Source: Quillaja saponaria
Lineage: Eukaryota; Streptophyta; Magnoliopsida; Fabales; Quillajaceae
Direction of reading: 5' to 3'
Assembly: GCA_029379385.1 (NCBI GenBank)
Contig: CM055608.1
Location: forward strand, 23,806,350-23,870,349
Length of the DNA: 64,000 nt
The notes below the pieces were generated by a model, which searched no databases, was not told the DNA's origin, and worked only from the letters and a program-made list of their open reading frames with translations. Shown piece after piece: positions 12,760 to 25,155 of the stretch. The stretch's first letter is position 1, and each line of letters begins with the position of its first letter. The translations under genes and the position numbers were made by a program.

Positions 12760-14203
12760 GGTTGTGTAATAAATTGCATTGTGTAATCAGCAAAATACAC
12801 CTGCTTATGTATTCATCATCCAAATCTTATAACAACTATCTTGATAATTCTTAAACTAATCTAATTTACAAATATATAGAGTAGAATTAATAAATTCTTG
12901 TACTAAGGCTCCATTTCAATACTAACAATAAGTCCATTTAGATACTTGTAGCAAGGCTCCATAACCAACACATTTTTAAAGAAAAAATGATACACTGTAA
13001 TAATAAAACCCATAGACCTAGTAAATATATTAGTTTTGAACTAAAATCATAAAGAAGAAAGTAATCTATCAACAAAAAGTTACTTTCTTACATAAGTTAT
13101 AACAGACCTTATAAACGTATAAACCATAATAAGCAAGTAGTGATAAGTCACGACAATGTAAACACTGCATCAAGAAAAAATAAAATAAAACCTGAAAATA
13201 AAAGTCAATGCAAACAAGAAAGGAAAGCATCTAGTTAAGACTAAAATGTAATTTGACAGAAAGATAACATCTAAAATATAGATGTCCATAAAAAGGTCCC
13301 GTTAAAGAACTAATTTTCAACATCATTCAAGCATTTCGGGTCAAGTCCTAACTAGTCATAAATCATAAGAGACTGTATTTTTCCCAGACCAACTAAAGTT
13401 GTATAAAGAAACAACAAAGCCTCATAAGCAAACGCTACAAGAAGAAAATAAAAACACTCTAAATATACAATAATATAAAGCAATTAGTTATGTTAATGCA
13501 AATCAAACACGTTTTCCTTTCTATTGAATATCCAAAAAACAAAAAAAATACTATCACTTGCATAAACACATAAAGATACCAAGCTAGGAGAAATTGGTAT
13601 TGCTTAATAAGTTAGTTTAGAATTGCAGTGGTGAATAATTGAATTAGAGAAAGCAGCATATCAATCACCACAAAAATGGTAGATAAAGCCCCCATTCTTA
13701 CTGGATATTGTTGGTTTAATAAGTAAGTACTAATGGATGCAACCTAGCTCCTTCACCTTTTAAATCAGGCGTTTAAATCCTAATGCTTGGAAGGTTACCT
13801 AAAGGTCTTGTCCATACTTAACTTGTACTACCCCTACTAGCTGATCTGCTGTGGAGGACATAGTCTATTTGATTACTTTGTCTAGCTTAAGATATCTAAC
13901 ATATTTATTATATAGTATCTACCGAGGTAATTCGAATTTTAAAAAAAAAAAACTCTTAATTCACCAAATCGTATAGAATTCTATTAGTAATGAAATATTT
14001 AAGCGTAAGAAACTTTCTTTCCTAAATCTGGTCTCAAAAACCAGAAATTCATTATAAAAGAGAATAAGCACCTTCAAATGCTTAATCTGAAGGTAACATA
14101 TCCAATTGCACATCGATACCAACATAAAAAATATAAAGAGATAATAACTAATTTATAAAAAAGAATGATTCAGCCTAGATCATTGTTTAGGTTCCAAAAT
14201 AAT
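12760..14203. other. Non-coding spacer, unit A
   Basis: AT-rich DNA repeated at 28,817-30,265. I see no open frame, RNA gene or clear element end. It may be internal transposon sequence between the dead gene and the long LTR. Confidence 0.5.
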
Positions 14204-17200
14204 TGTAACACCCAATAGTTTAACTGTCGGTAATTTACACTAAATTAGTGTATGATGAGCTTTAAATAAATCATTAATTTAGAAGTTGATTTCTTGAAAA
14301 GTTCAAAGATTTGGGTTATAAAGTTTTTTTTTTTTTTTTTTAGTCGGCTTGAAATTTTAAATAATCAAAGTTATGTATAATTATTTACATGGACAATTTG
14401 AATTTTGAATTGTTTGTTCTTTTTTTTTTTTGGATCCAATTTATTTATTTATTAACAAAAAAAAGGAAGAAAATCTTAAATTGTGTTATTGTTTTAAGTT
14501 TTAAGGTGGTGGTGATTATTTTGTAAATACAAAATACTTGGGTTTATCTTTTTCCCTTCTCTTTCTCCTTTCTTTTTTCCCCTCATTCCTCCCATTCACA
14601 TGCACGCACTCTTTCTCCTCTATAAGAATCTCTCTCTTCACCTCTCTACAGAAAGTCAGCCACTCCTCAGCTTATCCACTATCTCCTCCTCCCTCTCATC
14701 CTCCCATGCATGGTTAGATTGATGTGGGCGAAATCAGCAGTAGAGGTTGGAGCGTTGGTGGCAGATTAGAAAGTTTTATTTTTCCTACACTTTCTCTCTC
14801 TTTGATTCTTTGTCATCCAAGCTCATAATCCTTTATCTCCATGTGTCCTTCTTGTAGGTAAGCTTAGGCAACATCATTCCACCTCTTTGGCCAACATCTA
14901 AATAGCCGGAAATATTTTTCGATGAAGATTCATAGAAGTTGTTGAAACAAGTGAATAAGGAATTAGTGGATTCGAAGCTTGGCTTAGAACCTTCATGCTA
15001 CGGATTGCAATTATAGGTAAGATTTTTGACCGATTATTTTCTTTTTTCCTAGATAATTGTTAGGTTTCATGTAAATATATTTGGGGTTTTAAGGCTTTGT
15101 AAGAAATTTGTTCAATTTCTCTTGTACTAGTAGCTTCTAGAATAAAAAAAATTAAAAAAAAAATTATTTGAGCATAGTTGGTTCCTTAGCTTTTAGCTTT
15201 TAAGTTCTTAATGATAAGAAATTTTTTTTCAGACTTTAGCTTTTTACTTGAACATTGTCAATTTTGTATTTAAAATTACATATTTAAAGGAATTACTATT
15301 TGGATTGGCTAAGGTATTATAAATTTATGATTTTAGTTTTGTAATGAATATATATTATTGTTATAGGTTTATGTAAATTTTTAAGTTTGTTAGTTTTGAT
15401 GTTTAAAAGTTATTTGAATGTCAAATATTCAGACAAAAAGAAAAAAAAAACTAAAAAAAAATTGAAAAAAAGAAAAAAGATTTATGTCATATTTTCTTCA
15501 AAGTTAAATTTCTGACATAAGATAATTTGATCTTTTGTTCTTTTAAAACTAGTTTTGGCTATACTATCTTTAATCAAGATTTCCTTTCTCCTATAATTGT
15601 TTTCCTCAAATTTTGTTGGCTCAAGGATGTTGATTCATGTTTGTTACTATTGGTTTATGTCCCTTCTAGATTGTTTCTTTGTACCAGAACATTGAGGAGA
15701 TCTGTTGTTTGATTGTGTATTGGATGACTTTCTTGTTTAGTTTTTGAAATTTTTTTTGGTCCAAGTCAGTGGTATTTACAATATTTGGCACATGCTTTAA
15801 TCTCTCTGCATAATTGATAAATTTCTTTAAGTGTTATAAGTATCATTCTATTTTTTTTATTTTTTTTTTATTTTTTAGCTTTCTAATTATATTTTAGAAG
15901 AGATACCTTATGAAGACAAGAACTTGAAATTTTTTTTCTTTCATTAGAGCTTAGGATTCTCGAACATACATCTTTGATGTTAAATTGAGTTTAAATTTCA
16001 AATATGACTACAACTTAACTATGTGAATTTAACATATACTATTTGACATTAGATACTGATATGAACGGATGGCTGTTTAAGAAATGGTTTTTGATGACCA
16101 CTTAGTGCAAGAATTTTATTTATGTATTAGATTGAGTATATGGCGTACTATAAATTCTGTTTTTATATTGAATTGGAGAAAGTGGTTATCTTTAGCACTT
16201 TGATTCACTGTTACCAAGTTTTACATATGATTCATAAAGGAAAACTTGTGAAATTATTAGTTGCAATTTTATTTTATTTTGAGTATTTGATGAGACTAAT
16301 TTTTGAGATCTAAAGACAAATATATATACATTTGAATATATATAGTGGTTTATATGAAATTTCACAGTTAAGATATTATTTTTTGAATATGTTATTATAT
16401 TTAAGAAGTTGGACCGAAAAAATTGGAAAAATAGTGTTTTGAAAATGATTGATTGGTTTTTGTAAAATTATAGGAAAATCTAGTTTTGTTTTGATAGAAT
16501 TTGTTTTCGAAGGAAACCTTATCCGAATAATGTAGCTAACAACGGTGTCGTGAGGCTTGGTGCACCTTGGTTTGACCCTAGCTAGCAGGGGTGAAGCTAG
16601 CCTTGTGATAGGCCAAGCACGTGAATTGGATTCCTTGAATACATTTGAATTTGTGCAAATTTAGATGCCTAGTCAACTGGCCGGATGCTGATCATTGGTT
16701 ATTGTACTCATTGGTTTGTTACGTGACATTCTGCCTTGGAGTCCTCCAACTCCAACAAAGTATATTAGTTTTCAAATATGTTTTAGAAAGTACTCTTAAT
16801 ATCAAGTTGAATAAAAGATCCATTCAAGAAATGTCTTTTAAATTTGTCTTTAGTTTCATGTTTCCTTCATAATCATTATAAAAACTATTCTTATACTAAA
16901 AACTTTGTTTATATCATTGTGTTAGGTTTTGTAAAATGGTTTTGTTTTTAAAGGTTTTTAACTTAGTTTGTTCAATTTATGATATATTCTTTTCTCATTA
17001 TAAGAAGTGCAAAAAGCATTTAGTTTGAACATATATTTTGTTTCAGAGTAATCTAATTTTTGGGGTGGATATTATGAGCGAGTATTATTTTGTTAGAATA
17101 TCCATTGATGATTTTATTTATAGTTAAAGAAGTATTATGAATTTCGAGAATAATGAGAAAAGTGATTTTCCTTGAAAAACTGTAAATTTAATTTGTAAAA

Positions 17201-18166
17201 AGAAATTGGTTAGGTGCTTGAGTACGTTTTGATGCTTAGATTGATAGGTATTGTGGTTGTAGATAGAAACTACTTTTGGTTTGGTTTTTTCTTGTATGAT
17301 AAAATGTGATGTTTCTTAATTAAACAATCCGCTAGACATGAATTTTTATTTGTAAATGGATTTTGTTTTAGAGAAGGATTCATTGTGGTTTATAGGTTGA
17401 TCTTTTCCTTATGTTTCTTGTAAGAATTACATCTGTTGTTGGATGTGTTTAGCAGTAGTTATGATTAAAGGGTTATGGTTAGAAGTTGAGTTATTTTGTG
17501 AATCTTTGAAATGTATGTATGATTGATGCGGTTACAATTTTAGAGAATTCTTTATTTCTTGGGTAATTTTGGTTAGTGAGGGAGTAAGTTTAGTCCTATG
17601 ATGCAAATTCAAGATAATTAAGTTGGAGTTGGAGTTGGAGTTGGAGTTGGAGTTGGAGTTGGTGTTGGTGTTGGTGTTGGTGTTGGTGTTGGTGTTGGTG
17701 TTGGTGTTGGTGTTGGTGTTGGTGTTGGCTAGGGGGGTTAAGTTGAATTTTAAGGTTATAATTTCTTAGTATTCATCGATGTCTTCAGTAGCTATCCTTT
17801 TAGGTGTGTTAGTCTTAAGGGTAGAACTTAGATAAGATTGTTTGAGAGATATCTTATTCTTAATGTTAAAAATCATTCCACTCTTTTTTATAGTTTTGCA
17901 GATACTTGATTCGAATCTATCATTAGTTAAAATCTTGGGAGTGCTAGCACTTGCTAACGCTGGAACTTGGTACTTTTAAATTTTTTAGATGTAATGCTCC
18001 TCAATTACATTAGATTATGGAGAAGTTGTTATCTATTTTCGTTTATCAACTATTGATTTTCTATTTCTTGTACTTTGATATTAATTTGAGGTTAGCTTGA
18101 TCCAAGACGAGTCTTGGCCTGTCTTAGATCTTGCACTGGTCATGACTCGAATTTTGGGTCCTGACA
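14204..18166 (+). mobile_element. Very long solo LTR, unit A
   Basis: Begins TGTAACACCC and ends GGGTCCTGACA, the usual ends of plant Ty3/gypsy-type LTRs. The base run after it is GTGAC. The run before it is GTAAC in unit B (30,261-30,265) and decayed to ATAAT in unit A, so a 5-bp target duplication is likely. It is 3.96 kb long with no gag-pol, so it is either a solo LTR of a giant-LTR family or a non-autonomous element. It contains a pyrimidine-rich leader-like zone (14,550-14,720) and a GTAAGC donor-like site near 14,857. The GTTGGW microsatellite is at 17,622. Compared with unit B, the nested LTR and its surroundings at about 17,862 are missing. Confidence 0.6.
17622..17728 (+). repeat. 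GTTGGA/GTTGGT hexanucleotide microsatellite
   Basis: About 17 units: a block of GTTGGA followed by a block of GTTGGT. The same LTR site has about 5 units in unit B (33,698-33,727). Confidence 0.9.
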
Positions 18167-20995
18167 GTGACTATTCCAAGAACTATCATTTTGAAGACGA
18201 AGCATGATGAACCTTCAACATTATCAAGCAGAAAGGTAGGGCTTCTGTAATGCTTGCATTAGCATAATAAAATAACAGGGTAGTGTAGCAATAAGAGGGA
18301 GAATGTAGGGAGCAGAACTAAAAAGTTCTTGCAAAAAAAAATCTAACAAAAGTTCTTTAAGATGCTTCCATGAAACTAGATTTACCTAATGTCAATTGTG
18401 TTTATGATTCACATTATGTGCATCAATTACAAACTTCTAGTTTTCCTACTTATAATTATTAAAAAAAAATCCATTTCCCAATATGATAGAAAACAATACG
18501 AAGCCAGAACTAACCAGTTAATACCTTGTTTTTACTCCCAACTTACGATTCCTAATAGCAATTTTAATCACCGTACTTTTGAGATACGATTTACATTCTT
18601 TTATTCAACTCTTAACTGATGAAAATTTCTTCTAATTTAAATATAATATCTAAAGACTCAATCTTAGAAAAAAAATGAAAAGATTGTGCTACTATGAATA
18701 AAAATTTTCCAACACTAAATAGTTTGAAATGCAAGAGATTTTAGATTTGTTATCAAGTTAATAAGAGAAACCTGGTATACCGTGCATTTCTAGATTTGCA
18801 TTTTTTATTAGACAAGCTGAGTGAACGAAGCATATACATTCTTCTCAAAAATAAATTTACAAACTTAGAATAGGTGTAAAAATGATATATACCATTTTTA
18901 CATTTGCTAGAATTGCTAGGCTTTAAACCTCTCTAAAATATAGATAATCTTGGTTGGGTTTATGATAAACCCAGCCAACATTATCTAAGATAATATCAAT
19001 ATATTTTCCACACCTGTGAAACAAGGTAAAAGTAACAATTGTTTCAGTTTTAATTCAACAAACCAGAAAGTATTCTCTTTTCTTATAAACTAAGTTTTCA
19101 GATTTCTATACCCTTTTGTTGCTATTTTTTAAAGGGTAATTAAGAATTTTGGTTTCAAAGGGTGCAATAGTTTTGGGAACTAAAAGGGTGGAGAGGAAAT
19201 GAGTTGATTCTCCTGTTGCAATAAGGAAGCTGAAAATGAATCAAAAGTTCACCTTTTTGGTGAACCGTCGAAGAAATAATCGATATGCTAAGTAAGCGTA
19301 ATCATACTCCATAGTAATAATAACAACATATACGAGATACTTAAATACTTATAAACGATAAAGTAAAATGAGATGAGGAGTTTAAAATGATGTTAAATTA
19401 TAGAAAACTTTTAAAAATATATATATATTATTGCAAATATAAAAAAATATAAAAAATACAATCATAATACTATTTAGATAGAGAAGAATTTGGAAAACAA
19501 TCCTATCACTAATTTAAAATGATTTATGTAAAGTTTAGGAATTACAAGTAGAACTAAAAAGGGGTAGTAAAAATAGAAATTAAATTTTTATAAAGGGTGT
19601 TTTAAGGAATAAAAAAAATTGTGTCGTTAAGTCATTTTTATTTTTAGTACTATAGAATAGTAGAAACTTCATTTTCCATGAAGGCTAGGGATTGGACAAG
19701 AAAGATTTTAAGCAATTTTAAGTTCTGAACCATTCTACACCATGTACAATTGAAGAAAAACTTGATTTTGTTGTATCATATAATTATTTACTTATATATA
19801 AAAGTTGATTACAAGAGTTCTTAACTTGAGAAATAATTAAAAATAATAATTAAATTGGAAGTCCTTAACTTGATGATAAAAGAAAAGTAAATTCCTCCTT
19901 AACCAGAAGAAAGTAGAATAATTTAGTATGTACAAAAATAATTTACTATAATATAAGTTGTTCTACACATTATTTTTAGTTTCTTTTTTAGTATTTTGTC
20001 TATACCTTCTATGAAGTGATTTTTTTTTTTTTTCAGCTGCTATTCAGTAGTCCATAATTTGTTGATAGCTGTAGGTTATAATTTGGCGGGTGAGAGCAAT
20101 TAAGAATTTTATGAGCTCATATTGAAGAGTCTAAGACTTGATATTTTAATTCATGGAGCAAAACACTCCAAGAAAAGCAATTATTAGGAGTTTAAAGGGA
20201 AATTTTGACTATTTAGAATGTAAGTAAAATTAATTTTTAAATAAAATTGTTTAAAAAGTGATTTATAAAAAGATGAAAGTGTGTTTGAATGAGTTAACAT
20301 AAAACCATTTAAGATATAAAAAATTTATTATATTTAATTTTTACAAAATGACAAATATTAATAATGTGATTTTTATAATTTTAAGTTTAAAAAGCTACAG
20401 CTAGCTTTTAAAAACATCAAATGGGCTGACTTTTGAAAGCAGAAGAAAGAAACACCCATAAGAAAAGTAACCAAACAATTTTTAGATGCTGAGACTTTTA
20501 AAAAGCTACAACACACTCTTAAAAAATCATACCAAACTCAGCTGTATATAGCCCTTTTATATTTTTTTCAAACTCTTCAAATTTAGTAATATAGGTTAAT
20601 TAATACCCACTAGGGTATTAAAACTTTCACAATTTCAGCCAATAGTCACCAAAAGATAGTTACTAAAATCTATTTCTAGCTACCGATAGGAAGTACCTTT
20701 CTTTAATTAAAGAAATTAATAAAAAAATTTGACTTGCTCTGACCTTTAATACTTTAAATATTTTTATTTTATGATTTATTAATGAGTGACAAACTTCACT
20801 CGACTTTTATGACGAACTATGAAATATATTTTTAATTAACAACTGAGAAAATAATGATCGACTTTTAGAAACATACATGCTCATCACTGTATCTTTAACA
20901 ACGGTCTTTATATTCATTAGAAATAAAAATAGAAATTTCGCTATTGACATATTTTTTTTAAAAGAAATTTTATTACACAAGATTTAATTAGAAGA
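18167..20995. other. AT-rich spacer with hairpins, unit A
   Basis: No gene seen. At 18,942-18,986 two 21-base arms (AGATAATCTTGGTTGGGTTTA and its inverse) face each other across 3 bases. Just before, near 18,874-18,902, TGTAAAAATG is opposed to CATTTTTACA. Together they look like a small foldback MITE (about 18,868-19,017). The same structure occurs at about 37,275-37,430 in unit B. Confidence 0.5.
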
Positions 20996-21002
20996 TACAT
21001 CA

Positions 21003-21003
<1 letters not shown>

Positions 21004-21031
<28 letters not shown>
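21004..21031. repeat. (AT)n microsatellite upstream of gene A
   Basis: About 13 AT units followed by GTGTGTGT. Unit B has only TTATATATGCAAG at this place. Confidence 0.85.
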
Positions 21032-21039
<8 letters not shown>

Positions 21040-21058
21040 AAATATATATCACTCTTCT

Positions 21059-21181
21059 GCACTAGGCATTGGTAATGGTCCATGGACTATTAGAAGATTA
21101 GGCAAGCTATTCCGAAAGTGCACTAGGTATAATTGGTAATGGTCCATGGACTAGTAGAAAAATGGGCAAGATATTCAGAAA
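21059..21181 (+). repeat. 61-bp promoter direct duplication, copy A only
   Basis: Two adjacent near-identical blocks begin with GCACTAGG at 21,059 and 21,120. Each holds the 10-bp palindrome GTCCATGGAC (21,078-21,087 and 21,142-21,151). Copy B has a single block near 39,531-39,595. The duplication lies about 160-280 bases upstream of the TATA box of gene A. Confidence 0.75.
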
Positions 21182-21337
21182 GATACAACCTTAGCCCATA
21201 TACAATAAATTCATTTCTAGGTAGCCAGGAAGTAACCTTTCTTAATTAATTTGGAAGAAGAAAGAAAAATTTTCATTCATTTATTTTATATTTTACAATC
21301 TTAATATTAAAATGAAGAATGCATGTAAAACGAAGGC

Positions 21338-21345
21338 TATAAATA
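21338..21345 (+). promoter_or_regulatory. TATA box of phylloplanin-like gene A
   Basis: TATAAATA lies 92 bases upstream of the ATG at 21,437, at a normal plant spacing for a short 5' UTR. The same box is kept in copy B. Confidence 0.7.
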
Positions 21346-21436
21346 CAGGCTTTTAAACAAGATATTAGACACCACCAAAGCAACTAAGTTTGTAGAATAA
21401 ATAATTTTGAGATTTGCTAAAACCCTAGAAATATCA

Positions 21437-21889
21437 ATGGCTTACCGTTCCATGCTCCTCCTTGCTCTTCTTTTTGTTGTCACAACCTCACTAGCCCATG
21501 GCAGCTTAATCATAAATGGAACAACTATTGCCCAAGTTGTAATACCCGGCCGTGCTTTTTGCTCCATCAATGGAAACCCGGTGAACAGCAACACTCCCGG
21601 TTTGGCCGGAGTAAATGTGCAATTGGTGTGTAATGGTGCCACAACACTTACCCAAGTTCTTACCGATACACAGGGATTTTTCAGGATAGTTTTAAACACT
21701 TTAGATGGCATACTCTTTGATCCATCTACATGTGTTATCCGTATAAGACTCCCTATAGCTAATTGTTCTGTTTTGGCACCCACGTCTGGCAATCTTCAAT
21801 CTGTTATTACCGTTGCTGGTGTCGTTCAATCTGTTTTGGGAGCAGTTGCTAATTTCACAACTGGTTTGTTTGGTCTTGTTCCTAACTAG
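21437..21889 (+). CDS. Phylloplanin-like secreted protein (Ole e 1-like family), intact copy A
   Basis: Single-exon gene for a 150-residue protein. Residues 1 to about 22 form a signal peptide: a hydrophobic run rich in Leu, Ala and Val, then SLAHG. The mature part resembles plant phylloplanins and the wider pollen Ole e 1-like group, which are secreted proteins; tobacco phylloplanin is a leaf-surface antifungal protein. Visible marks are FCS (Cys42), LVCNG (Cys65), STC (Cys99) and ANC (Cys110), a TDTQGFF turn, and N-glycosylation sites at N27, N139 and possibly N109. I start at 21,437 rather than the in-frame ATG at 21,407, because the later one begins directly at the signal peptide and a TATA box lies 92 bases before it. 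Its promoter and leader match copy B closely, but its mature domain does not. Its 3' flank equals the left edge of the window. It is probably a recombinant gene. The exact function is inferred from the family only. Confidence 0.85.
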   Translation: MAYRSMLLLALLFVVTTSLAHGSLIINGTTIAQVVIPGRAFCSINGNPVNSNTPGLAGVNVQLVCNGATTLTQVLTDTQGFFRIVLNTLDGILFDPSTCVIRIRLPIANCSVLAPTSGNLQSVITVAGVVQSVLGAVANFTTGLFGLVPN

Positions 21890-22230
21890 CTGGTACAAAT
21901 ACTTATGCGTTAACTGTCAAGGCTTTTCTTAATGATGATTGCCTTTTCAGTTATGCTTTGTGCTTAGCTTAATTGTGTTTTAAGTGTGCTATAATAAGGA
22001 TGACATTCCATGTATTAAAAAGTTTGTTAGTTATCTTTTTTGTACTCCTTTCGCTTTCGTTTCTAAGTTGTGTCAGCACTATCTTTTATTCATGCATCAT
22101 TGAATTACTTTCAAGGAATATTAAATTAAAGGACTATAAATTTCTGTATGTCAAAAAGTATTTGACATGAATTTTTTATTTTCTTAAATAACCTTACAAC
22201 TTTTTAATACACTACATCTTACAAGACCAT
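21890..22230 (+). other. 3' flank of phylloplanin-like gene A
   Basis: Presumed 3' UTR and downstream DNA of the gene ending at 21,889. From 21,905 it is base-for-base the same as 1-326. The downstream DNA of copy B (from 40,302) is unrelated. Confidence 0.6.
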
Positions 22231-22375
22231 CACGAATGAATAGATATTTAATCAAAAACTAAGAAAAGGAAAAACAAAAAAAAAAATCAGAAATCTCTTA
22301 ATTGATAACCTCTAACGCATTGGTGGAAAGGTAAACCTTGTTCAAGGGAACATGTACCAATGGAAAATCGGCTCA

Positions 22376-22736
22376 TCTAAAATTCTTTATTGGTAGAATT
22401 CCTACAATTCTTTTAATCTTACTCATTTACACTATTTTTTAAAATCTTAACCATCCAAATAATTTAATTTTAAGTTTTATTATTTTATTTCATTAATAAA
22501 TTAAATATTATATTAAAATATACCATATTTTTATTCTAAATCCTAACCCTAATCTAATCCTAACTCTAATCTTAAACCTAACCTTAACCTAATTTTAACC
22601 CTAACTCTAACCCTAATCCTAATTTTGATCATAATTTTAATCATAAATTATTTGGATGGTTGAGATTTAAAATAAAATAACATGAATGACTAAGATTAAA
22701 AAAATTATAGGGATTCTACCAATATAGAATTCTAGA
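22376..22736. mobile_element. Foldback MITE with telomere-like core, copy B
   Basis: Same element as at 469-842, with a shorter left arm because one TTATCGGTAGAATTC block is missing. The telomere-like run is at about 22,538-22,622. Confidence 0.65.
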
Positions 22737-23033
22737 GGATCTAAATCCACTAAAGTTAGTACATTCAAAGAGTCTGATCCAATGTTTTTTTGTCACTTGC
22801 TATTTTCAACATAGCAAGATGGAGAGAAGAATAACACAATTGCGAAAGAACAAAGGTGACTATAGCTAATGGCGGACCTTTGTTAAGGAGTAAGGCAACC
22901 TTTTAACAATTTTCATAGGTTATGAGCATAAACAATATTTACAGATTCAGCCATGTAGAAAACCATGTCGTGGATCATCTATTACCGTTGTAATTAATGA
23001 TCGATCTTCTAGCTTGAAAGCCAGAACAAAGAC

Positions 23034-24807
23034 CACTACAAGAAAACAAGGCATTTCCTACAAACTTTTTTGCCACAAACCAACACACAAACTAGGAAAA
23101 ACACTATACCGACAATAAGTTTGTCGGTATTTTGGAGTTAATCACTTTTTTTCCCCTCAAAACTTACAGGCAAACCTATGTCTGTCAGTATTAAATATTA
23201 GTATTTACCCACAAACCTTAGTTTGTCAGTAACTTATGCTTTACTTTTTTCCATAAAGTAATGTTTGTCCGTAAATTTTTTTTATTTTTCCTACAAACTA
23301 TTGTTTGTTGGAAATTGGAACATTGCGTTTCGTTTATTTTTACCCATAAACAAGTTTGATGGTGGTGGGTTTAAATCCTAAATATATTATTTTCAAGAAA
23401 CCATTTTCCCTCTGTTTTTACGTTTCCTACTTGAAATCCCTAGACCTCTACTGCAACACCTTAAGCTTCCATTGCAAATCCCCTCGCCCCCAAATAAGAA
23501 CCAGCTCGAAAAGATGAAATTGTGGGTTTTCTAGGTGTTGATGTTGGGGAGCTCACCCACTATTTTCTAAGGCTAGCTTTAACATCGCTGACATTGGAAG
23601 CGAAAGAAGACTGAGATTGTTTGGAAGGTTGAAACGAAGAGTGGTTAGCGTTGACTAACAAAGATTTCTTGGGATTTTTATTCAAACTTTAAGGTAGAGA
23701 AGAGGTTTAAGAAAGAAAGGTTTGTGCAAGTTAATATTTTGGGTTTTGGTTTGAGTTAGAGATGCAGCATCTAGTGAGTAAGGTTTTGGCAGACTTAGAC
23801 TTTAAAGCTAGTGAGCACTTCATACTGTTTATCGTACTTTTCTGTTATTGAGATAAAAACTTTGCATTATTTGTGTGTGGTCTGATGAATCTGATTTTTT
23901 TTTTTTCGAATTGATTCCTTTAATAAGAGGAAAGCCCATAATGCTTGGTACCCGTTTTCTTACTATTGGTTTGTTCCTGTCTCACTTTTGCTTTCCTCAT
24001 TCCCGGGCTGCTGCAAAGGTCGAAGATTATGAACTCTATCTAGAAAGTTTTTTTTTTTTTTTTCTTTTAGCTTTATATTTCTAAAAGATGAACAGAAGTT
24101 ATATGCCCTCTTTCCAGTTCCCATTATGTGAAACAAATTTATGCATTTGTAAAGAGTTTGCACGAGTTGTAAGATCATTAAAATGGTAGATGCTATTGTT
24201 TAAATTAGAAATTTTTAGTTTGTGTAATGTAATCTTTATATTCTCTAATTTATTGTTGTCATATTTATATTACTAGGCTTTATTACTAAGAAAAATGCTA
24301 AGATAATATAAGTGGGCCGTCATTATTTAGTACACCTTATGAGTAGCCTTCCCTACTACTTCACATTTTATCTTGATGTGATTTAAAGATAAAATTGCCA
24401 CAAGATTGAGATAAATATGTTTGAATTGAAAAAAAAAATAGTATAGAAATGTAATAAGTTGGTCACTATAATTGTACAAAACTCGAAGAAGAAAGATAAT
24501 CAGGTTCAAGTTTATGATCCTTAGTTCATTCATGTAATTATGTTGTCTCAAAATTCTCAATCCCTAGCTAGCTCAAACTAGTAATATATATACACTACTG
24601 TTTCTATGAGTTAATAATATTGGTAATATATCTATATGAAATGCCTTAATTCTGAGCTTTAAGAGGAATTAGTTTTTGAAAGAAATTCTTATTATTTTTC
24701 CTACAACCCTTTTCTCATGAAAGTTTGTCTGTAAGGTTTTTCTCACAAACTTTGACTCTTTTTCCCACAAACTTAGTTCGTCAGAAATGTAAATTTTTCT
24801 TATAGTG
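23034..24807. mobile_element. CACTA transposon 1, copy B, internally deleted
   Basis: The left end is CACTACAAGAAAACAAGG and the right end is TTTTTCTTATAGTG, with GAC flanking on both sides (23,031-23,033 and 24,808-24,810). It is 1.77 kb long. Most of the interior seen in copy A is missing: near 24,690-24,700 the text passes from the match of about 2,835 (or 7,800) straight to the match of about 8,970. It is therefore non-autonomous. Confidence 0.8.
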
Positions 24808-24954
24808 GACATAGTAAAAAATAGACATTTTGGCTATGTCAATAGAAATGTTAGACGAATTTTGAGGGGTTCAAAATAAGCATTTATTTCTTTCTTAATT
24901 ATAAGACTCCAACCATACAGGGCAATGAAATCAAACAAGGTGAGAATGAACATA

Positions 24955-25155
24955 CACTACAAGAAACAGAGTTATCTGCGTCTACTTTATGCAGATACAA
25001 TTATCTTCTATGCCTATATCTAGACGTAGTTAATTATTTGTGTTTGTTTCCAAACATAGTAATGCTATACTCAGATACTATTCTCAACATCTGCGTAAAC
25101 GCAGAACTTATCTACATTTATTTTATTGCATTTGCAAAGCAGACGCAACATATAA
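24955..25155. mobile_element. Left end of the second CACTA element, unit B
   Basis: Begins CACTACAAGAAACAG and carries the same TGCGTCTAC / GCAGACGCAA subterminal motifs as 9,231. Confidence 0.55.

Larger units (their letters stand above)
1..21480 (+). repeat. Tandem duplication unit A
   Basis: This unit holds, in order: 3' gene flank, foldback element, CACTA 1, CACTA 2 end, array of about 165-bp units, dead minus-strand gene, long solo LTR, AT-rich spacer, promoter and signal-peptide coding start. The same order recurs in unit B at about 95 percent identity by eye outside indels. The right limit is set where A and B diverge, about codon 14-20 of the gene. Confidence 0.85.

Noticed and set aside
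13141..13148. TAGTG followed by ATA as right end of CACTA element 2
   Set aside because: The 3-base duplication fits, but the inner terminal bases do not match CACTACAAGAAA and unit B has TAGTA here.
21442..21792. 116-codon minus-strand frame over gene A
   Set aside because: Antisense shadow of the phylloplanin-like coding sequence, with no family features.
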